Shown piece by piece: positions 15,835 to 23,807 of a DNA stretch of 46,342 nucleotides. The notes beneath the pieces are model-generated. The model saw only the letters and a program-made list of their open reading frames with translations. It had not been told where the DNA came from and did no database searches. Both the position numbers and the translations under genes were made by a program. This DNA comes from CAYJCL01 sp964370475 (GTDB lineage Bacteria > Bacillota_I > Bacilli_A > RF39 > UBA660), in NCBI GenBank assembly GCA_964370475.1, contig CAYJJI010000009.1:1-46342 (forward strand), in the 5' to 3' direction. Positions within the stretch are counted from its first letter, which is position 1; each line of letters opens with the position of its first letter.

Positions 15835-16737
15835 ATGGAAACAAATTTAGATTTACATATTCATAGTAACCTATCTGACGGAGTACTAAATCCCAAAGAA
15901 ATTATAGACACAGCTAAAAATAACAACGCTTATACAATAGCTATATCAGATCACGATACTTTAGAAGCTTATACAAAAGAGACTATAGAATACGCAACTT
16001 TTCAAGGAATAACGCTAATCAAAGCAGTAGAAATATCCGCCAAAAAAGATAAAATAGGAGTACACATCCTAGGTTATAACATTGATATTAAAAATGAACA
16101 ACTACTAAAAACTTTAGCTAGATTAAAAAATTCTAGAAAAATATATTTAAATAAGGTTGCTAAAAAAATTAATGATTTAGGATACATATTAAATATAGAA
16201 AAATTAAAAGAAATAGAAATAGTAACGAAAGCTCATATAGCTAGAGACATAATAGATAATGAACTAAACAAAGACCAATTAATGAAAACATTCTCTCATA
16301 TTCCTAATATGGGAGAATATATAGAAACTATAATGAATGAAAACTGTCCAGCATACGTAGAAAAAGAAAGTATTACTCCAAGTGATGCAGCAAAAATCAT
16401 TAGAGATGCTGGTGGCCAAGTAATACTAGCCCATCCAGTAGCTTATAAATATGAAGATAATTTAAGTGATGAACAAGTTATTGAGCTAATCAAAGAAATA
16501 AATGCTGATGGAATAGAAGCGAATTACATATACATTGATAAAGATAACAAAATAATAGATGAATGTGAAAAATGGAATAAAATAGCTAATGAACTAAAAA
16601 TTTTAAAAACTATCGGATCAGATTACCATAAGACAGATAATCTTCATCCAGAAATAGGATTTCCAAATAATTTAAATATTTACAAAAATATAGAAATGAA
16701 TAAACTAAATAAAATAATAAAACCTTCAAATAAATGA
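15835..16737 (+). CDS. PHP-domain phosphoesterase, TrpH-like (paralogue 2)
   Basis: A 300-residue PHP enzyme paralogous to 7635-8489. It has H8-x-H10 and D15 (LDLHIHSNLSDG), ISDHDT (D39-H40), AVEIS near 63, LAHPVAY near 200 and IGSDYH near 262. Both copies share the same order of blocks, including the ILGYNID strand after the EIS/ELT block, and about the same length. A good ribosome binding site (TAGGAGA) precedes the ATG, 38 nt after hydA, so it is probably co-transcribed with the hydrogenase genes. The likely substrates are phosphorylated nucleotides or short oligonucleotides (family inference). Confidence 0.9.
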   Translation: METNLDLHIHSNLSDGVLNPKEIIDTAKNNNAYTIAISDHDTLEAYTKETIEYATFQGITLIKAVEISAKKDKIGVHILGYNIDIKNEQLLKTLARLKNSRKIYLNKVAKKINDLGYILNIEKLKEIEIVTKAHIARDIIDNELNKDQLMKTFSHIPNMGEYIETIMNENCPAYVEKESITPSDAAKIIRDAGGQVILAHPVAYKYEDNLSDEQVIELIKEINADGIEANYIYIDKDNKIIDECEKWNKIANELKILKTIGSDYHKTDNLHPEIGFPNNLNIYKNIEMNKLNKIIKPSNK

Positions 16738-16745
16738 AGGTTTTT
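16720..16745. terminator. Hairpin terminator, probably bidirectional
   Basis: The stem AAACCTTCA / TGAAGGTTT (16720-16728 and 16735-16743) spans the PHP stop codon and has T residues on the plus side. On the minus strand it follows the 45-residue gene and is trailed by a T-rich stretch. Confidence 0.75.
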
Positions 16746-16748
16746 GTA

Positions 16749-16886
16749 TTATTCTATAGAGGTTGCTTTTAATTTTTCAATAACTATTTTAATTCCAAAA
16801 AAACTAGCAATCTTATTAATGAGAGCCATTAACCAAAACACTTTTTCCTTGGAATTATCAGAATTATTGAAGTCATCAATATTCAT
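16749..16886 (-). CDS. 45-residue small protein, unknown function
   Basis: A minus-strand ATG frame of 45 codons preceded by a near-ideal ribosome binding site, TAGGAGGG, 5 nt before the ATG. The product starts MNIDDFNNSDNSKEKVFW. Its first ~15 residues are acidic and polar, followed by an amphipathic to hydrophobic stretch (about 17-36, WLMALINKIASFFGIKIVIE) that could be a membrane-associated helix. TATAAT on the minus strand lies only 12 nt before the ATG. A hairpin terminator follows the stop. The gene lies antisense to nothing and fills the gap between the PHP and dCMP deaminase genes. It might be a small membrane peptide, a toxin-like peptide or a sporulation peptide; nothing decides between these. 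Confidence 0.6.
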   Translation of the reverse strand: MNIDDFNNSDNSKEKVFWLMALINKIASFFGIKIVIEKLKATSIE

Positions 16887-16960
16887 AAAATCCCTCCTAT
16901 TATAAAATATGCTGGAAAAACAAATATCATTGTGCTATTCTATTATTAGGAGTGATAATA

Positions 16961-17473
16961 ATGGAAAATAAATGTATTTCTTGGGACGAATACTTCATGG
17001 CTATTGCCAAATTATCATCAGCAAGAAGTAAAGACCCAAGCACGAAGGTAGGTGCTTGTATCGTTGATCAACAAAATAGAATATTATCAATTGGATATAA
17101 CGGAACACCAAATGGTTTTGATGATGATGTATTCCCGTGGGAAAGAAATGGTGATTTTCAAAACACAAAATATGCATACGTATGCCACGCAGAATTTAAT
17201 GCTATATTAAACTATCGTGGTTCAAGAAAAGATTTGGAAGGTGCAAAAATATATGTCGATTTATTCCCTTGTAACGAATGCGCTAAAGCAATCATTCAAT
17301 CAGGAATAAAAGAAGTAGTATTCCTTTCAGATAAATATAAAGATACAGATTCTACAATTGTTAGTAAAAAAATGCTTGATACATGCAACGTAACATATAG
17401 ACAATTAGGTAGTGAGTGTGAAAAAGAAATAACACTAACACTTAAACCAGATATTCCAACAACCTGGAAATAA
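16961..17473 (+). CDS. dCMP/deoxycytidylate deaminase (ComEB-like)
   Basis: A 170-residue zinc-dependent cytidine/deoxycytidylate deaminase that converts dCMP to dUMP for thymidylate synthesis. The zinc site is H76-A-E78 (CHAEFNAIL) with C104-x2-C107 (FPCNEC). An N-terminal YFMAIAKLSSARSKDPSTKV block and IGYNGTPNGFDD are diagnostic. The ATG at 16961 is used rather than an upstream GTG (16952), because TTAGGAGTG sits correctly in front of it. It is monocistronic, closed by a strong hairpin. Confidence 0.92.
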   Translation: MENKCISWDEYFMAIAKLSSARSKDPSTKVGACIVDQQNRILSIGYNGTPNGFDDDVFPWERNGDFQNTKYAYVCHAEFNAILNYRGSRKDLEGAKIYVDLFPCNECAKAIIQSGIKEVVFLSDKYKDTDSTIVSKKMLDTCNVTYRQLGSECEKEITLTLKPDIPTTWK

Positions 17474-17503
17474 AATACGAACTTATAATGTTCGTATTTT
17501 TTA
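17472..17503 (+). terminator. Rho-independent terminator
   Basis: An 11-bp perfect stem, AAAATACGAAC / GTTCGTATTTT, with loop TTATAAT, plus trailing T residues. Confidence 0.88.
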
Positions 17504-17574
17504 TAACACAAAGCAAAAAACTAAAAAACCTACTCATATAACTAAAAATATATCAAAAATCAATAAATATGTAG

Positions 17575-17580
17575 TATAAT
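17575..17580 (+). promoter_or_regulatory. -10 box of the murG operon
   Basis: A perfect TATAAT lies 16 nt before the murG ATG, with AGGTGA as ribosome binding site between them. The predicted leader is only about 10 nt. Confidence 0.45.
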
Positions 17581-17596
17581 TGTAATAGGTGATACA

Positions 17597-18685
17597 ATGA
17601 AAGCAATCGTATCTGCAGGAGGTACTGGAGGACATATCTATCCAGCTCTAGCAATTATAAAAAAATTAAAAGAAAAAGAAAAAAATCTAGACATTCTCTA
17701 TATAGGAACACATAATCGTATGGAAAAAGAAATTATTCCTAAAAATTTCATCCCTTACGAAGAGTTGATGATATATGGTTTTAGTAAAACGGACATGGTG
17801 CGTAATTTTAAAAATGTAATATTATTAAATAAAGCATATAAAAAATGTCTTAAAATAATGAAAGAAATGAAACCAGATATCGTAATAGGAGTAGGAGGAT
17901 ATGTAACATATCCTGTAATCAAAGCAGCAAAAAAACTAGGAATTAAAACAATCATTCATGAACAAAATTCTATTCCAGGTAAATCTAACAAAGTACTAGC
18001 TAAATACGTGGATAAGATAGCAGTATCGTTACCTAATAGTTTGTCATACTTCGATAAATCAAAAACTATCTTAACAGGCAACCCTTGCAGCGAGAATGCT
18101 CTAGATACTAAAGAAATATCTAAAATATCACTAGGTTTAAATAAAAATAAAAAACTAATAACAGTAGTAGCAGGTAGCTTGGGGAGTGCAACAATCAACG
18201 ATAAAATGATTCAGTTTTTAAATGATTGTAAAAATAAAGATTTTGAAGTATTATATATAACAGGAAAATTATTATATAAAGAATTTTCAAAAAACAAATT
18301 TTCTGATAACATTAAAGTAATTCCATACTTAGATAACTTAGCAGGTATTCTAAAAAATACTGATATTTTGATAACGAGAGCAGGAGCATCAACAATAAGT
18401 GAGATAATAGCATTATCAATTCCTTCAATATTAATTCCATCTCCATACGTTGCTAATAATCATCAGTTTTATAATGCCTTAGAACTTAAAAAAACCACAT
18501 CAGGAGAAATCCTAGAAGAAAAAAACTTAACTAGTGATAAATTAATGGAATTAATAGATATCTTATCAGATGAAAATACAAGAAAACTAATGAAAAAAAA
18601 CTTAAAAAAACTATATAAGTTTAATAGTAGCGAAAAAATATATGACGAAATAAAGAGGTTAACAAATGATAAATCAATTAAATAA
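17597..18685 (+). CDS. murG: UDP-GlcNAc:lipid I N-acetylglucosaminyltransferase MurG
   Basis: A 362-residue peripheral membrane glycosyltransferase that converts lipid I to lipid II in peptidoglycan synthesis. The N-terminal Gly-rich loop AGGTGGHIYPALAI (7-20, His13), the GVGGYVTYP loop near 98-106, HEQNSIPGKSNK near 121-132, a second Gly loop (VAGSLGSATIND) and the C-domain RAGASTISEI (from about 261) are all present. The length matches the family. It is the first gene of murG-murB-divIB-queH, overlapping murB by 20 nt. Confidence 0.96.
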   Translation: MKAIVSAGGTGGHIYPALAIIKKLKEKEKNLDILYIGTHNRMEKEIIPKNFIPYEELMIYGFSKTDMVRNFKNVILLNKAYKKCLKIMKEMKPDIVIGVGGYVTYPVIKAAKKLGIKTIIHEQNSIPGKSNKVLAKYVDKIAVSLPNSLSYFDKSKTILTGNPCSENALDTKEISKISLGLNKNKKLITVVAGSLGSATINDKMIQFLNDCKNKDFEVLYITGKLLYKEFSKNKFSDNIKVIPYLDNLAGILKNTDILITRAGASTISEIIALSIPSILIPSPYVANNHQFYNALELKKTTSGEILEEKNLTSDKLMELIDILSDENTRKLMKKNLKKLYKFNSSEKIYDEIKRLTNDKSIK

Positions 18686-19562
18686 ATATGGAACAGTAGA
18701 GGAAAACGTCAATTTAAGAAATCATAACACTTATAAAATAGGTGGATCATGTAAATACATGATCCACCCAAAATCAGTTAACGAATTGATAGATCTAATA
18801 GATTATCTTAAAACAAACAATATTGAGTATATAATTCTTGGTAGTGGCTCAAATGTAATACTAAGCGATCAACATTACGACGGAGTAGTTATTACATTTA
18901 AAGAAATGTCGAATTATATCATTGATGAACTAACATATACAATCTATGCAGAATCTGGAGCACTATTAAAAGTAATCGCGCTAGAATCTATTAATAAATC
19001 GTTAAAAGGATTAGAATTTGCAGCAGGAATACCTGGAACTGTCGGAGGATCAATTTATGGTAATGCAGGAGCATATAATTCGTCTATAATGGATTATGTA
19101 AGCGAAGTAACAGTACTAGATGAAAACTTAAATATCGTTAAAATGAAAAATTTAGATATTGATTACAACTACAGAACAACTTTATTTAAGAGTACAGGTA
19201 AATATATAATTCTAGCTGCTCGTTTTCAACTAGAACTAGGAGATAAAGAAAATTCTCTACAATTAATAAATGACCGCCAAAAAAGAAGAATAGAAACCCA
19301 ACCACTAGAATATCCTTCAGCTGGATCAGTATTTAGAAATCCAGAAGGAGACTTCGCTGGAAGACTAATTGAATTTTGCAATTTAAAAGGGAAAAAAGTT
19401 GGTGGAGCTATGGTTAGTGAAAAACACGCTAATTTCATTGTTAATTACGATAATGCCACTAGCAAAGATATATATAACTTAATAAAAGAAGTTCATGACA
19501 TAGTATTGGAAAAAACGGGAGTAGATTTATTAATTGAACAAGAATTCATAGGATGGAAGTAA
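18666..19562 (+). CDS. murB: UDP-N-acetylenolpyruvoylglucosamine reductase MurB
   Basis: A 298-residue FAD enzyme that reduces UDP-GlcNAc-enolpyruvate to UDP-MurNAc with NADPH. FAD-binding blocks are visible: NTYKIGG near 20-26, LGSGSNVILSD (57-67), GLEFAAGIPGTVGGSIYGNA (about 117-136) and PSAGSVFRNPEGDFAGRLIE (from about 218, holding the catalytic Ser of GS-x-F-R-N-P). A terminal EQEFIGW supplies the conserved late Glu. AAAGAGG precedes the ATG, inside murG. An extraordinary palindrome (18741-18768) lies inside the early coding region. Confidence 0.96.
   Translation: MINQLNKYGTVEENVNLRNHNTYKIGGSCKYMIHPKSVNELIDLIDYLKTNNIEYIILGSGSNVILSDQHYDGVVITFKEMSNYIIDELTYTIYAESGALLKVIALESINKSLKGLEFAAGIPGTVGGSIYGNAGAYNSSIMDYVSEVTVLDENLNIVKMKNLDIDYNYRTTLFKSTGKYIILAARFQLELGDKENSLQLINDRQKRRIETQPLEYPSAGSVFRNPEGDFAGRLIEFCNLKGKKVGGAMVSEKHANFIVNYDNATSKDIYNLIKEVHDIVLEKTGVDLLIEQEFIGWK
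18741..18768. repeat. Perfect 13-bp inverted repeat inside murB
   Basis: GGTGGATCATGTA and TACATGATCCACC are separated by only AA, 75 nt after the murB start. The codons read GGSCKYMIH in frame, so the segment is genuine coding sequence. No T tract follows, so it is not a standard terminator. Confidence 0.9.
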
Positions 19563-19564
19563 AT

Positions 19565-20383
19565 ATGGAAAAGAATAAAAAGAAAACAAAAAAACCACTT
19601 AAAAAAATTCCGCCTAAGACAAAACAAATTAAAAAAACAAAACAAGTAATAAAAAAAAGAAAACTAAATATTAAAAATGTTGTAATAATATTAATTATTA
19701 TAGCAACATTTACAATTGGATATAACTATTACACAAATAAATTAGTAAGTAGTATTATTATTACAGGTAATAATTTAACAAAAGATTACGAAATCATTGA
19801 AATAGCTAATTTAAAAAACTACCCAGAAATATTTTCTTTAAATAAAGGAGAACTTATTGAAAAAATAAAAACATTACCTCTAGTAAATGAAGTAGCAATT
19901 AATAAGTCATTAAATGGAGAATTAAAAATAACAATAGATGAAGCAGCACCACTATTTTATTACCAAAGTAATGAAACTTATATATTATCAAATCAAGAAC
20001 AAATAAAGGGACAATACTTAGGTATTCCAACAATCATTAACTACGTACCAGATGAAAAATTAGAAAGTTTAATATCCAAATTTACAAGGATTGATACAGC
20101 AATTCTAAATGTTATTAATGAAGTAGAATACTCACCAACAAAAAATAGTGAAGGTAAAGTAATAGATGATGAAAGATTCATCTTAACAATGAACGATGGC
20201 AATACAGTTCATATGAATACGATAAATATTGAAAAATTAAACAACTACTTTGAAATATATGATGTACTAGTTAATCAATTTAATGATGAACGAGGATTAC
20301 TACTACTTGATTCTAATACAGATGCATATATTTTCACTACATATAAAGCAATGGAAGAAAGTGAAAAATCAGATGAAGACTAA
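19565..20383 (+). CDS. divIB: Cell-division protein DivIB/FtsQ
   Basis: A 272-residue bitopic membrane protein of the divisome. It has a very basic N-terminal tail (about 35 residues rich in Lys), one transmembrane helix (about 38-54, VVIILIIIATFTIGY), then a POTRA domain beginning at LVSSIIITGNNLTKDYEII and the FtsQ/DivIB beta-domain. The ATG at 19565 is favoured over one at 19553, because the latter has no usable ribosome binding site spacing. It starts 2 nt after murB and its end overlaps queH by 11 nt. The gene order MurG-MurB-DivIB is a common cell-wall/division arrangement in Bacillota. Confidence 0.9.
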   Translation: MEKNKKKTKKPLKKIPPKTKQIKKTKQVIKKRKLNIKNVVIILIIIATFTIGYNYYTNKLVSSIIITGNNLTKDYEIIEIANLKNYPEIFSLNKGELIEKIKTLPLVNEVAINKSLNGELKITIDEAAPLFYYQSNETYILSNQEQIKGQYLGIPTIINYVPDEKLESLISKFTRIDTAILNVINEVEYSPTKNSEGKVIDDERFILTMNDGNTVHMNTINIEKLNNYFEIYDVLVNQFNDERGLLLLDSNTDAYIFTTYKAMEESEKSDED

Positions 20384-20972
20384 CTATAACTTAGAGATGT
20401 ACAACTTAATAAATTCGCTAGATTATAAACCTAGATTATTACTTCATAGTTGCTGTGGACCATGTTCGACATCAGTTATAGAAAAACTAATCAAACATTT
20501 TGAAATAACTGTATACTTTTATAATCCTAATATAGAACCATTAGAGGAATACGAAAAAAGAAAACAAAACCAACTAAAAGTAATAAAACAAAATAACATT
20601 AACTACATTGATAGCGATTACGAAAATGAATTGTTCACTAAAACTATTGAAGGACACGAACAAGAAAAAGAAGGTCAATCAAGATGTCATAAATGCTACA
20701 AACTAAGAATAGAAAAAACCAAAGATTTAGCACTAAAAGAAAAATATGAATACTTTACAACGACCCTAACAGTAAGCCCTTCAAAAAATTCGCAAATAAT
20801 CAATCAAATAGGATTGAGTTTAGAAAATGAAACTCTAAAGTGGTTACCATCAGACTTCAAAAAAGAAGATGGATATTTAAGAAGTATTAAACTGTCAGAA
20901 GAATATAATTTATATAGACAAATTTACTGTGGATGTCAATATAGTATAGTTGATAATAACACTAAAAATTGA
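20373..20972 (+). CDS. queH: Epoxyqueuosine reductase QueH
   Basis: A 199-residue DUF208-type epoxyqueuosine reductase that performs the last step of queuosine formation in tRNA, an alternative to QueG. The family cysteines are visible: C27-C28 in LLHSCCGPCSTS, C105-x2-C108 (SRCHKCYKLR) and C186-x-C188 (YCGCQYS). YFYNPNIEPLEEY and TTLTVSPSKNS are also diagnostic. The start is set at 20373; an upstream extension in the same frame overlaps divIB and has no family sequence. It is coupled to divIB by an 11-nt overlap, which is odd functionally but tight. A YhhQ-type precursor transporter at 28836 supports queuosine salvage. Confidence 0.93.
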   Translation: MKTNYNLEMYNLINSLDYKPRLLLHSCCGPCSTSVIEKLIKHFEITVYFYNPNIEPLEEYEKRKQNQLKVIKQNNINYIDSDYENELFTKTIEGHEQEKEGQSRCHKCYKLRIEKTKDLALKEKYEYFTTTLTVSPSKNSQIINQIGLSLENETLKWLPSDFKKEDGYLRSIKLSEEYNLYRQIYCGCQYSIVDNNTKN

Positions 20973-20997
20973 CAACAAAAGCAAAATATGATAACAT
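20969..20997 (+). promoter_or_regulatory. serS promoter
   Basis: A perfect TTGACA (20969-20974), 17-nt spacer and TGA-TAACAT extended -10 (hexamer 20992-20997). It overlaps the end of queH. Confidence 0.75.
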
Positions 20998-20998
20998 A

Positions 20999-21197
20999 CA
21001 AAATGTAAATTGATGAAGAAAGACTAGTACTTTATTTGAAACTTAAAGAGAGATCATGGCGCTGAAAATGATTAGTGAAAAATAAACGAATCTACTTTCA
21101 AAGAGGATTAATAAATCCCGGTTAATACCGTTATCGAAATTAAGAAAAATAAGGATGGCACCGCATTATTGCTCCTTGCAATACGTGGTGTCTTTTT
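20999..21197 (+). ncRNA. T-box leader of serS
   Basis: A tRNA-sensing riboswitch preceding seryl-tRNA synthetase. It shows AGAGAG (about 21046-21051) in stem I, a specifier candidate TCT (Ser) at 21091-21093 in the context CGAA-TCT-A, and the T-box proper AAGGATGGCACCGC (21151-21164). A terminator hairpin follows (left arm 21157-21172, right arm 21178-21192, then T5). The T-box block deviates slightly from the usual GGGTGG-ACCGCG. Uncharged tRNA-Ser should favour the antiterminator and serS expression. Confidence 0.88.
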
Positions 21198-21216
21198 ATG
21201 TAGAAAGAAGGATAAT

Positions 21217-22500
21217 ATGATAGATATTAAATTAATTAGAGAACAAAAAGAATTGGTAAAAGAAAACATCAAAAAGAAATTCCAAGAACACAAATTAGAA
21301 TTAGTAGATAAAGTATATGAATTAGATATAGAATACAGAGCTACTAAAACAGAAGCTGACAACTTAAGAATGGAAAAAAACAAATTAAGTGACCAAATAG
21401 GAATCTTAATGCGTGAAGGAAATAAAGATCAAGCAATGGCTATTAAAGAAGAAGTAGCTCATAAAACTGCTAAAATCAAAGAACTAGAAGAAAAAGAAAT
21501 AGAATTAGAAAAAGAAGTAAAAACAAACATGATGACAATTCCAAACATCATAGCAGATTCTGTTCCTCTAGGTAAAGATGATAACGAAAATGTAGAAGTA
21601 AAAAAATACGGAGAACCAAAAGTTCCAGAATATGAAATTCCATATCACGCTGACATATGTAAAAATTTAAATGGTTTAGACAAAGAAAGTAGCGGAAGAA
21701 CAAGTGGTAATGGATTTTACTATCTAATGGGAGATATTGCTAGATTACACTCAGCAATGATCTCATATGCAAGAGACTTCATGATCGATAAAGGATTCAC
21801 TTATTGTATTCCTCCATTTATGATTAGATCTGATGTAGTTACAGGAGTAATGAGCTTTAACGAAATGGATGAAATGATGTACAAAATAGAAGGTGAAGAC
21901 TTATATTTAATAGGTACAAGTGAACATTCTATGATAGGTAAATTCAAAGATCAAATAGTTAAAGAAGCAGAACTACCAATAACACTTACATCTTACTCAC
22001 CGTGCTTCAGAAAAGAAGTTGGTGCACACGGTATAGAAGAAAGAGGAATCTATAGAGTACATCAATTCGAAAAACAAGAAATGATTGTATTGTGTAAACC
22101 AGAAGAAGAAATGAAATGGTACGACATGATGTGGAGTGCTACTGTTGAATTATTTGAAAATCTAGAAATTCCAGTTAGAACTTTAGAATGTTGTTCAGGA
22201 GATTTAGCTGATTTAAAAGTTAAATCTGTAGATATCGAAGCATGGAGTCCAAGACAAAAAACATATTTTGAAGTTGGTTCTTGCTCAACATTAGGAGATG
22301 CTCAATCAAGAAGATTAGGTATTAGAACTAAAAGTGAAAAAGAAACTTATCATGTAACAACATTAAATAATACAGTGCTAGCAACACCAAGAGGATTAAT
22401 AGCTTTCTTAGAAAATAATTATCAAAGCGATGGAAGTGTTAAAATACCTGCGGCATTAAGACCTTATATGGGTGGAAAAGAAAAAATAACTAATGTCTAA
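21217..22500 (+). CDS. serS: Seryl-tRNA synthetase
   Basis: A 427-residue class II aminoacyl-tRNA synthetase. The N-terminal long coiled-coil arm (about 1-105, with LVDKVYELDIEYRATKTEAD and LEEKEIELEKEVKTN) binds tRNA-Ser. The core shows the motif 2 region CFRKEVGAHGIEERGIYRVH and motif 3 with LATPRGLIAFLENN and LRPYMGGKE. The ATG at 21217 follows AGAAGGATAAT and lies outside the T-box terminator; a longer frame upstream runs into the leader. Its expression is under the T-box leader. It overlaps the following gene by 8 nt. Confidence 0.97.
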   Translation: MIDIKLIREQKELVKENIKKKFQEHKLELVDKVYELDIEYRATKTEADNLRMEKNKLSDQIGILMREGNKDQAMAIKEEVAHKTAKIKELEEKEIELEKEVKTNMMTIPNIIADSVPLGKDDNENVEVKKYGEPKVPEYEIPYHADICKNLNGLDKESSGRTSGNGFYYLMGDIARLHSAMISYARDFMIDKGFTYCIPPFMIRSDVVTGVMSFNEMDEMMYKIEGEDLYLIGTSEHSMIGKFKDQIVKEAELPITLTSYSPCFRKEVGAHGIEERGIYRVHQFEKQEMIVLCKPEEEMKWYDMMWSATVELFENLEIPVRTLECCSGDLADLKVKSVDIEAWSPRQKTYFEVGSCSTLGDAQSRRLGIRTKSEKETYHVTTLNNTVLATPRGLIAFLENNYQSDGSVKIPAALRPYMGGKEKITNV

Positions 22501-22876
22501 AGATTTCAAAGAAATATATAAAGAAGCTCTAGAAAAAGATGAAAAAAAACCTTCACCAATCCCTAGAACTAATATGACTATAAGTGAAGATATAAAAAGG
22601 TTTCTAGCACTAGAATTTAATCCAAATGCACTATATCAAGTTGGAGATATAATAAACATTAGTGTAATAAAAAACAATGAATACGTAAAAACAGTTACTA
22701 TAAAATTATCAAACACTCAGTCACATGAAGAAATAGAAGGAATATTAAATGTATATTGGGATACACCACTAGGTAAAGCGATAATGAATGCAAAAGAAGA
22801 AACAGTTGCATTTACATCATTAAATGATAACTACTCAGTAACAATTCATGATTTTAACAATAAACAGACTTTGTAA
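22493..22876 (+). CDS. GreA/GreB C-terminal-domain-like protein
   Basis: A 127-residue protein whose C-terminal ~75 residues read like the FKBP-like domain of transcript-cleavage factors: YQVGDIINISV, then GILNVYWDTPLGKAIMNAK and YSVTIHDF, matching the family's VGD...I..(D/E)SPLGKALLGKK...Y.V. The N-terminal ~50 residues are charged but too short for the GreA coiled-coil that reaches into the polymerase channel, and lack its acidic tip. If related, it may bind RNA polymerase without cleavage activity. It overlaps serS by 8 nt with a weak ribosome binding site, so translation is probably coupled, and a hairpin closes it. Confidence 0.5.
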   Translation: MSKDFKEIYKEALEKDEKKPSPIPRTNMTISEDIKRFLALEFNPNALYQVGDIINISVIKNNEYVKTVTIKLSNTQSHEEIEGILNVYWDTPLGKAIMNAKEETVAFTSLNDNYSVTIHDFNNKQTL

Positions 22877-22891
22877 AGGCTGTTTATTTTA
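22859..22891 (+). terminator. Probable hairpin terminator after the serS operon
   Basis: The stem AATAAACAG / CTGTTTATT with a 12-nt loop overlaps the stop codon of the preceding gene. The T tail is short. Confidence 0.6.
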
Positions 22892-22896
22892 GTTGA

Positions 22897-23046
22897 ACAA
22901 AAAATCATCTAAGTGTTATTATTAACTTAGGAAAATTTGAACAAGGAGAAGATAATACAATTAAACCTAATCAAGAATCTATAAATAATTTATCTTCTGT
23001 AGAACTTTATGAAAATATAAAGAAACTATGGAAAACTACCAACTAG
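22897..23046 (+). pseudogene. Remnant frame without a start codon
   Basis: An open stretch without a usable ATG, including LGKFEQGEDNTIKPNQESI and ending LYENIKKLWKTTN before a TAG at 23044-23046. It overlaps, in a different frame, the beginning of the surface-protein fragment. I cannot assign a family. It looks like the tail of a degraded gene joined to another fragment. Confidence 0.3.
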
Positions 23047-23723
23047 ATTTAACGACAGATGTTCATATGATAAAGAATACAGAATGGGGAGTAGTAGCCT
23101 ATTTATCCCAATCAAAATATGGAATATGCAATATAGACGGTACATGCAAAGGTGAAACGGACACAACTATAAAAGTACAAAACAACAATGTATATAGAGA
23201 ATATTCAGGAGACATAGTTACAGGATGTGGGGGAAGTGATATATCTGTTGAACATAGATATGGAGGACTAGAAATGTGTTCGGATACACATAGATGGGAA
23301 ACGTTGAATGGTAATGGAGCAAGCACAAACCATAACGTTACTGGTATATATGATATGGCCGGTGGAAGATACGAAGGGGTATCTTCTAACATGCAAGATA
23401 TAAATGGAAACTTTTCTGATCCTAACGATTATTTTAACATTATACCCGATTCTAAATATTATAATTCGTATCCGTATATGGATTCTCCATTTCGTTATGA
23501 ATTAGGTATGTACGGTGATGCAACTATGGAATTAAAAAGTCCAACATCATCTTCGCCAGCATGGAATGATGATATAATACTACTGTCTACTATTGATAAG
23601 TTTTGGTTAGCCAGAGGTGGAAAAGCAGAAGAAGATGATCTAGCTGGAATATGGAATAGTTACTTATGGAATGGAGATGCAAATTTAATAATATCTACGC
23701 GTTCTGTTATAACTAATAATTAA
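23028..23723 (+). pseudogene. Truncated surface-protein C-terminal domain
   Basis: A 231-codon frame corresponding only to the C-terminal domain of a large secreted/surface protein type common in uncultivated low-GC gut bacteria. It opens with DLTTDVHMIKNTEWGVVAYL and contains NHNVTGIYDMAGGRYEGV (about 103-120), TFQ/formylglycine-sulfatase-like in style, and an FWLARGG stretch. There is no signal peptide, no membrane anchor and no ribosome binding site before the first ATG, and an in-frame stop sits just upstream at 23010-23012. An intact member should have an N-terminal membrane segment and W-N-Y...KWANAV repeats, such as the gene beginning at 45806. It may be a decayed copy or a silent cassette. 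The interior frame is undamaged over 690 bases. Confidence 0.6.
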
Positions 23724-23754
23724 ATAAGATACATCAAATTGATGTGTTTTATTT
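23722..23754 (+). terminator. Long hairpin terminator
   Basis: A 15-pair stem (with G-T pairs), AAATAAGATACATCA / TGATGTGTTTTATTT, with loop AAT, directly after the surface-protein fragment. Confidence 0.75.
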
Positions 23755-23755
23755 A

Positions 23756-23784
23756 ATGACAAAATAACAACTTTTTGATATAAT
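23756..23784 (+). promoter_or_regulatory. miaB promoter
   Basis: ATGACA (-35, five of six), a 17-nt spacer and TATAAT (23779-23784) with an upstream TGA extension. The -10 ends 23 nt before the start codon. Confidence 0.7.
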
Positions 23785-23807
23785 TACTTAGCAAAGGAAG
23801 TGTTATA

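Noticed and set aside
20283..20372. Longer N-terminus for QueH
   Set aside because: The extra 30 residues overlap divIB out of frame and have no family sequence. The ATG at 20373 places the HSCCGPCS block at the usual distance from the start.
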